From Neoceratodus forsteri (Eukaryota > Chordata > Ceratodontiformes > Ceratodontidae): a stretch of DNA of 64,000 nucleotides. The position numbers and the translations under genes are program-made. Shown one piece after another: positions 57,965 to 64,000 of this stretch. The stretch spans positions 485,225,501 through 485,289,500 of the forward strand of contig CM057459.1 of the NCBI GenBank assembly GCA_016271365.2. Reading direction: 5' to 3'. Below the pieces are notes generated by a model. The model ran no database searches. It had not been told where the DNA came from and saw only the letters and a program-made list of their open reading frames with translations. The stretch's first letter is position 1. Every line of letters starts with the position of its first letter.

Positions 57965-60257
57965 CAGGGGCGTCATTTAGGAGTCGCCAGGGGTCGCATT
58001 CGCGACCCCTATGAAAATTATGCAACCCCTATGACAGGGCTTGCAACCCCTGCCTGCCCTGGGGCTCCCTATGGGACCAGATGCACTTTGCCGGCTGCTG
58101 CTTGCCTGCTTGGTGGCATAACATGCCCCCTTGGCTGTGCGCATGCTTGTGCTGCTGCACAGTGTGTGAGGAGGACCGGAGAGCCGGTTTCTTTCAGCCA
58201 GGGACTCAGGGAGCCTGACAGTCTGCTGTGCTGCAAAATTAGCACAGACACAGACTGCTGATGCAATCAGGGATGGAGGATGGCGCCGCGCCGACTGTCT
58301 TGCAGGTTAGCTTAGCCCCCCCCCCGAAAATCATTGGTTGGAACACTTGGCGTAACTTAGGGCAAGGCATTGAAGGCAAGTGCGGCGGTGCCACTTTTTT
58401 ACTTACTTGCTGGGGCTGGTGCTGCTGCGATTGACTGCCTGGCAGGCTGGGAGGGGACTGGCTTAGCGGCGCCTTAGGCGTGAATCCACGATACGCGCAT
58501 GCATGGGGAATCGGCGGGATTTGAGTGCCGGGTCTCTGGGTGCATCATCATGGTGCAGCAGGCAGCTGAGAGAGTCGAGACAGTCGTCGGAGTTGGGCAA
58601 CAGCCAGCCGGGGCACTGGGGCAGAGTGGCAGACACTCAAGGGCTAGCAAGGCAAGGATTTTAAAGCGTCAAGCCATCCGAGAGCTGGAGCAGCTGATTG
58701 ATCCAGGCTGGCGGCCGCGGGGCGAATCGGGCGATCGATATGATCTCCATCAGGCATCCGCACGGTGGGGTGCCGGTGCACCACAACTTAAGGGTAGGCA
58801 CAGAAAAGCAATCCATTGGCAGAGCCAGAGCGGGCAGCCGGGACAGGCAGAGAGAAGAAGACACAAACAACTGCAGTAAGTAGTGCAAGTTGAGACGGGG
58901 GGGACCGTGGTACTCCTGTTGTTGCTGGCAAAGTCGGCAGTGAGAAGAAGACACAAACAACTGCAGTAAGTAGTGCAAGTCGAGACGGGGGGGCCGTGGT
59001 ACTCCTGTTGTTGCTGGCAAAGTCAGCAGTGAGTGCAGTCAGCAGTGTATGTGTCTTGTCTACCAGGGGCGGGGAGACGAACTACTGAACATTAAAAATG
59101 GGTAAAGGTGGTGATTTTATCTATGAAAGATGGTGCCCCGCATAGCTGTGGTGTTCCTTTCCTGGCACTTGCCATGCTGTTTTAGTAGTTTTACCCGCCA
59201 CTGACCTGGTAAGCTACAATGAAAGTTCTGAAGATGAAAATGCGCTAAAGGGGATAAAGTGCAGATAACATTTTGATGGTTCAAATATTTTGCCTTTTTC
59301 TCCAGGGCAGTGCATAGTTGAATTGTTTATTGGGGGGAAAAATGGGAGAGTCTGAGACTGGAGCGGCGATCAGAGGGCGTGCATTTGTCAGGTCAGGACA
59401 GGACTGGGTTGGGAGGGGGAGTCAGTTGGCCAGTCAGGAGACCACCAGGCACTCCTGGTCAGCTGTGTGTTTTGTTTACAGTCTACAGAAGAGCCTGTAG
59501 ATAGTTTATTGGTTGGGGCTGCTGCACTTGTCTTTAGTTGTCACCTGCTGCTGCTTCTTCCAGGGTCTGTGTCTGACTGTAGTGGTCTAGTGAGCTCAGC
59601 CCTCCAAGAAAGTACTAGATACTGGGTGCCCATCTGGGAAATCAATAAGGGGTCCATGGTTGACACACTCATGTCATCACTACAACTATACTTCTAATTT
59701 CATCTCGTCGTTCACTGTCCGGTGCTGCAGGGGTGACGCTGGGGAGAGAGAATAGAGCGAGTGGTGGGCCAGGCAGGCGACGATTGGAGCACTCTGTTTG
59801 CAGGGTGGTGCTGCCAGGTGGGGACCGGGGTTGCCATTAAGGTCGGGTGGGGAAGGACTAAGGAGGAGGAGGAGGTTAGTTAGGCAGCTAAGGCAGGCTG
59901 AATGAGCCTGAGGCCTACAACAACAGATGCCACACTTGCACACAGTCAGCTAGCTGGGGAGGGTGCTAAGGATTATTTAGGCATCTGGCGCTATACTGAT
60001 GATTCCATAATTAGATGAAAACTAGCTATTTAATTTGAATCAACATCTGTAATGACCCATTTCAGATTTATATTCAGACTTTACTATCCAATTCGTACCC
60101 ATTTTTAAATTACTTGGTAACTAGCTCTATGTCACATTGACAAATGCCACCCTCTCTGCCTCCGCACACAGCGTGGCCCCATCCACACCATGGCCCCACC
60201 CACATCATGCCCACCCCACCTTGCTACCCCTATGATTTTGCTGAAATGACGCCCCTG
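57965..60257. mobile_element. Non-autonomous hAT-type transposon, 2293 bp
   Basis: Ends CAGGGGCGTCATTT are exact 14-bp terminal inverted repeats, and GTGGGGCA is duplicated at 57957-57964 and 60258-60265. An 8-bp TSD with a CAGGGG-type TIR is diagnostic of hAT. Subterminal sequences are also inverted (CGACCCCTATGAAAATTATG against CTACCCCTATGATTTTGC). The interior is GC- and CpG-rich at the left (58030-59050), with a tandem 90-bp duplication. No hAT transposase (no DDE or BED finger) was seen, so it would have depended on a partner. A 126-codon frame at 58499-58879 has no known motif. Confidence 0.88.
58852..59030. repeat. Tandem 90-bp duplication inside the hAT element
   Basis: 58852-58941 and 58942-59030 are near-identical (GAGAAGAAGACACAAACAAC ... 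GTTGCTGGCAAAGTC), differing at only a few positions. Confidence 0.95.
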
Positions 60258-60449
60258 GTGGGGCACTAGACTACAGGGGAACATGGTCAAGTTAATATTT
60301 ATTGTAACAATGATCAGGGTTCGGGGAGGGGGGCCACTAGACTACCAGGGTAAAGAGGAAATTTATCAATTCTTTTAACAATGATCAGGGTTCAGAAAGG
60401 GGGGCACTAGACTACCAGGGAAATTGGGCTCATATTTTAATATTTCACG

Positions 60450-60803
60450 AGCTTGTTCACAGCTCTTTGCTTTAACCTCTAGGCTGTACTGCCAGCTGTT
60501 AATCAAAAACAACATATTTCAAGGCTGGGCCCATGGTGCCTGGCCAGTAGGTACATAGCCACATTTGCATTTTGTAAACATGAGTTCACACCTGAAATTG
60601 GAACAGAAAAGGCTGTAAGAGGGGGAATGGAATGAAACAGAAGTTGGTGCTGTGGCAGCCCCAGAAATCTGTACTGACATGAACACAGACAGAGTTTAGA
60701 AATCCTGATGTGGGGCCGCAATACCTGTTGGCACCACAGAGCCAGCCTTGAGATGTGTAGTTTTTAATGATCATCTGGCAGTATAGCCTAGAGGTTAAAT
60801 CAA
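60450..60803. repeat. Foldback made of two inverted SINE-head copies
   Basis: The left arm 60450-60541 (…AACCTCTAGGCTGTACTGCC, …TTTCAAGGCTGG) pairs with the right arm 60728-60803 (CCAGCCTTGAGA…, GGCAGTATAGCCTAGAGGTT). The outer parts match the tRNA-like head of the SINEs at 9 kb. Spacer of ~185 bases without coding content. Confidence 0.75.
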
Positions 60804-61408
60804 TCCTAAAGATAGATTATTTTTACTAACAGTTTAAAATGTAAAGGTGATGACTCACTAGTTTCAATGCACATACAAAACATTTATTATAAATGTAGAA
60901 AATGTTGTAAATAACACTTTAAAATCTACTTAATAAAACATACTATTTCCTATTCAACCTACAGTCAGTGGAGGTCCAAGACCCCTGGTGACATCATTTT
61001 CTGTCAGAAGCCTAAAACATATGGCTGCCTCCAGCCCTTAATTACAGGCTTATTTAAATATGAATAACTCTAGACTGCAAAGACTCAGAGATAAACACAA
61101 TGACTTACTCAGATTAGCTTTTTATGGGCTTTCAGACATTAAGAAACCCTGTAGATGACAATTCCCCTTTAACACTGAGGGAAACATCACCTTTAAATTC
61201 CTTTACTCTGCCCATATGATTAGGTAACCCCCCTTTTATGTCTGGTGCTTGAAAAAGCAGAATGGCAAAAATCAGGATGATAAAATAAATGGGTGCTTAA
61301 TAAAGCTGAATTCTAACCCTCCATCCCAGATGATGGCAGCATCGAAGCCCATAATTTTATGATTTGACTCAAACAATAGTATCACTGTGGTCCATCAGTA
61401 CAAAAGTA
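60804..61408. other. No gene seen
   Basis: AT-rich noncoding sequence up to the TIR of the Tigger-like element. Confidence 0.5.
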
Positions 61409-63271
61409 CAGTAGAACACCTCATTTTCACGTTTCTAATATTTCGCGATGGACCCTTTTCAAAGCATATCTCATTGCCCAAATTTTGCTGCTCAGCAAGT
61501 AAAGATTTGCCTTGATGTGCTCAGGTAGGCAGAGTTAATCAGCGTAATTAGTGTACATCAATTTTCTGATTGACATTAACACAGCGCACACATGGGGGGG
61601 CTTAATAGCAAGGTGATTGACAGGCTTTTCATAGTGCTTACTTGTCAATGACCTTGTTCTCACTTCAGCAGTATTTGCATTCCACCAAGAAATTCACATT
61701 AAAAGCACTTACTGCCTCTGACTTCGTATAGCCTGTTTTCTGATTGACATTAACACAGCACATATGGGGGGCTTAATAGCAAGGTCATTGACAAGTATTG
61801 TTCTTACTTTGGCAGTATTTGCATTCCACCAAGAAATTCACATTAAAAGCACTCACTACCTCTGACTTTGTATAGCCCGTTTGAGTCCTCAACCATGTCT
61901 CTGTTTAAATGGGTCACCCAGAACCAGTCTGTGAAACGCAAAGCCACCTTACTTGATGTTGATACTGTGGACCCTGAAGATTTGTACCATTTGTCAGAGA
62001 TATCAAATGAAGCTGCAGTAGCTGTTGTATCTGAACTCTGCTGTACACCACCACTGCAAAAGAAAAGGAGAACAAGCTATGTTAACTATTCAGTGGATCT
62101 CCATTCTGAACTGGGGAAGTATGCCTGTGAGTACGGAGTGACGAACTGTGTCAGACTGTATTCTACCAAATACAAGGGGACTATAAATGAAAGTACTGTG
62201 AGGAAATTTAAAGCAGACTACCTCACTAACTTGTGCTCCTTCTCAGACCCTGATATGCTCACTCCAGAATTGCCCAAAAAACAGAGGGGGAGACCCACGC
62301 TGCTCCTTGAAGATGTCGAGACAGAACTTAAAAAAATCATCTGCAGCTTACGAGGTGAGGGGGCAGTAATAAATACAAGAGTTCTCCATGTGGTAGCAGT
62401 GGGTCTTGTTAAAAAAAACAACCCTCATCTACTAACTGAATTTGGTGGCACACTATCACTATCACGCCATTGGGCATTGAAGTTTTTGCACAGGATGGGC
62501 TTCTCAAAATGCAAAGGTTCGAAAGCTGGGAGAAAAGCCACAATCAATTTTCCTGTGTTCAAACAAAAGTTTCTTGAGTGTATATCAATTGCTGTGAGAC
62601 AAGAATTGATACCAGAGAGCCTTGTTCTAAATATGGATGAAATGGGCATTAACTTAATACCGTGCTCAGAATGGACAATGGAGAGCACTGGGGCAAGGGA
62701 GGTGGAGGTCACAGGGCTGGGTGATAAGCGCCAGATATCACTTATTCTAACATGCACACTATCCCGTGACCTTCTACTGCCTCAGGTCATTTACAAAGGC
62801 CGAACTAACAGATGTCACCCACAGTACACTTTCCCTGAAGGGTGGCACATTACCCAATCAGAGAATCACTGGGTGAATGAGGCTACAATGTTTGAGCTGA
62901 TAGTGTGCTGGTGCCTTACTTTGAGTTTGTTAAACAAACCAATAACCTACCATCTGAGCAAAGGGCAATGCTAATTTTAGATTTATTCAGGGCTCATAGC
63001 ACTGATGCGATCCTGAACAAGTTTGAACTGTGCAATTCCAATCTTTGTGCCCCCCCCAGCTGCACAGACTTGTTGCAACCACTCAACATAAGTGTCAATA
63101 AGTTGCTCAAGGATGCATTAAAACATGAATTTACTCAGGGGAATGCCAGGTTAATTTCAGAGCAACTGTCGAAAGGGGATGGTTCTCCAAGCTTTCATTT
63201 AAAAACAGATTACATTTCTAGCCCCAACAGTTCCAAAGTTATACCTTTCAAACTATATTTTCTTTATAATG
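61409..63271 (+). mobile_element. Tigger/pogo-like DNA transposon, 3' end lost
   Basis: The left end CAGTAGAACACCTCATTTTC at 61409 follows a TA (61407-61408) and resembles Tigger/pogo TIRs. A ~490-bp 5' UTR with an internal duplication precedes the transposase. The right TIR is not found; a CR1 fragment begins at 63272. Confidence 0.8.
61562..61879. repeat. Tandem duplication in the Tigger 5' region (174 and 144 bp)
   Basis: 61562-61735 and 61736-61879 are direct repeats (start TTTTCTGATTGACATTAACA, end CTCTGACTT(C/T)GTATAGCC). The second copy lacks ~30 bases in the middle. It ends 16 bases before the transposase start codon. Confidence 0.93.
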
Positions 63272-63306
63272 GGATACATAGAAACATAGAATTTGACGGC
63301 AGATAA
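61895..63306 (+). pseudogene. Pogo/Tigger-like transposase, one frameshift, third catalytic Asp changed
   Basis: ATG at 61895 (MSLFKWVTQNQ). Residues ~60-115 form a first HTH (RRTSYVNYSVDLHSELGKY, STVRKFKADYL) and ~135-210 a CENP-B-like DNA-binding part (KKQRGRPTLL, SRHWALKFLHRMGFSKCKG). The DDE core has LNMDEMGIN with D248 (62636-62638), then SEWTMESTGAREVEVTGLGD and QVIYKGRTNRCHP. A single frameshift near 62900 leads to LVPYFEFV, LILDLFRAH (second Asp, 62980-62982) and LQPLNIS. Pogo relatives read QPLD there; the codon AAC at 63085-63087 gives Asn, consistent with a G-to-A change. With the frameshift this makes it inactive. Confidence 0.88.
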
Positions 63307-63437
63307 GGATCGCTTGGCCCACCCAGTCTGCCCATTTCCCTACATAATGGATGAGCTGCAGATCCTAGTTAACCAGCAGCCTACTTCTTTCTACCCCCAA
63401 CCCCTAAAATTGCCTTATGACTGTCCCATGCATAACT
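63272..63437 (-). mobile_element. CR1 3' end fragment
   Basis: ATAGAAACATAGAATTTGAC, then GGATCGCTTGGCCCACCCAG and TCTGCCCATTTCCC, matches the CR1 3' signature. It stops after CTGTCCCATGCAT. It marks the point where the transposon is lost. Confidence 0.82.
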
Positions 63438-63690
63438 TTGGAACTACAAAAGAACCCCAAAGCAAATGCCCTGAGGCATGGGTTATCCCATAGGAACTTT
63501 GGAACTGTTCGGTCAAGAAACTTTACTTTATTAAATTAAATCTTGGAGTCAGCTAAAATGAAATATGGATATAAGATATTGCTACAGTGACCATAAATTG
63601 ATATATGAAAATGTAAAGTGGGTCACTACATTTTTAAAGTCTTATTTTTAGCAACATATTAGATCAACACATATACAAAAAAAATAAAAT
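63438..63690. other. No gene seen
   Basis: AT-rich. The phrase AACTTTGGAACT occurs twice (63436 and 63496), perhaps by local duplication. Confidence 0.4.
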
Positions 63691-63691
63691 C

Positions 63692-64000
63692 TGTTGACAG
63701 AAAATTACCACTTGGCCACCAAGTCTGTCCAAGTGTTATCTGCCTATTTTATTTTCACAGACCCTAAGTGGTCTCTGGCAATGCTTCTCCTTCTTTGTTT
63801 CTGATCTTATATACCCCTACGTTTATCCCATGCATGTGTGAAGCCCTCAACTATTCTAGCCTCCACTACTTCAGCTGGCATTTGGTTCCATGTGACTACA
63901 ATCCTTTCAGTGAACAAATATTTCCTCACTTTCTGTTTGAACTAACCCCTCCAGCTTCATTGCATGTCCCCTACACCTGGAGCTTATCCTTACTTGGAAA
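63692..64000 (-). mobile_element. CR1 LINE, 3' end (continues beyond the window)
   Basis: Diverged CR1 3' UTR and RT C-terminus on the minus strand: CACTTGGCCACCAAGTCTGT near 63709, ATCCCATGCATGTGTGAAGC near 63827, and TTTCAGTGAACAAATATTTC near 63906, which encodes the family's FFTE-type block. It runs off the right edge. Confidence 0.78.

Larger units (their letters stand above)
57256..60428. mobile_element. Palindromic element with ~71-bp subrepeats, split by a hAT-type insertion
   Basis: The left arm 57256-57748 and the right arm (57752-57964 plus 60258-60428) are inverted copies meeting near 57750 (GAGCTCTGAATGAG against CTCATTCAGAGCTC). Each arm carries ~71-bp subrepeats with CCTGGTAGTCTAGTG...CCTGATCATTGTTA(A/C)AATAAA; those on the left start near 57310, 57381, 57451 and 57524. 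Removing 57965-60257 plus one 8-bp copy makes the right arm continuous against the left. No coding capacity. Family unknown. Confidence 0.75.

Noticed and set aside
58499..58879. A 126-codon open frame inside the hAT element as a captured gene
   Set aside because: No recognised motif; the GC-rich composition alone makes long open frames likely.
62218..62757. Minus-strand frames of 67 and 110 codons
   Set aside because: They are shadows of the transposase on the plus strand.

Overview
This window is almost entirely transposable elements. I could support no intact protein-coding host gene, rRNA gene or functional tRNA gene. The mix points to a non-mammalian vertebrate with a large, repeat-rich genome: CR1-clade LINEs (one with an esterase-type ORF1), L2-clade LINEs, L1 with a coiled-coil/RRM ORF1, CORE/MIR-like SINEs, a Penelope-like element with a GIY-YIG domain, a Crypton tyrosine recombinase, a pogo/Tigger-like transposase and a hAT-type element. 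An amphibian (perhaps a caecilian), a lobe-finned fish or a cartilaginous fish would all fit. This is inference from repeat content; no host gene fixes the species.

Layout. 1-1960 is the 5' half of a CR1 LINE on the minus strand. 1990-4650 is an L1 ORF2 remnant split by a 3' CR1 copy. 5951-6579 is a compact retroposed element with a tRNA-like head and perfect 14-bp target-site duplications (TSDs). 6610-14340 holds L2 tails, two MIR-like SINEs, a ~43-bp minisatellite and a diverged CR1. 14.7-15.5 kb contains two foldback elements. 16466-25191 is one minus-strand L2 LINE, with ~77-bp repeats at its 5' end, opened by a nearly complete plus-strand L2 at 19181-23069. 25717-26500 is an array of palindromic ~275-bp units. 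27554-35164 is a 7.6-kb full-length L1 with 14-bp TSDs. 35.5-37.5 kb holds a hairpin element and a Crypton recombinase. 38426-40096 is an L2 3' half. 40414-51000 is mostly CR1, including a nearly full-length copy at 41470-45580. That stretch also holds a Penelope-like 3' end (46384-47520) broken by a TA-flanked MITE. 51333-56910 is a minus-strand L1 carrying two CR1 insertions. 57256-60428 is a palindromic repeat invaded by a 2.3-kb hAT-type element. 60450-60803 is a SINE foldback. 61409-63271 is a Tigger/pogo-like transposon cut by a CR1 fragment, and a last CR1 runs off the right edge.

The genes do not form a pathway. Their relations are those of parasites and hosts among repeats: CR1 copies sit inside older L1s and a DNA transposon, L2 sits inside L2, a hAT sits inside a palindromic element, and a MITE sits inside a Penelope-like element. 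SINE tails resemble L2 tails, as expected if L2 machinery mobilised them. Every long coding region carries stops or frameshifts, so the window looks like a fossil bed. Four insertions (5951-6579, 19181-23069, 27554-35164, 57965-60257) keep clean enough ends to give their exact boundaries.
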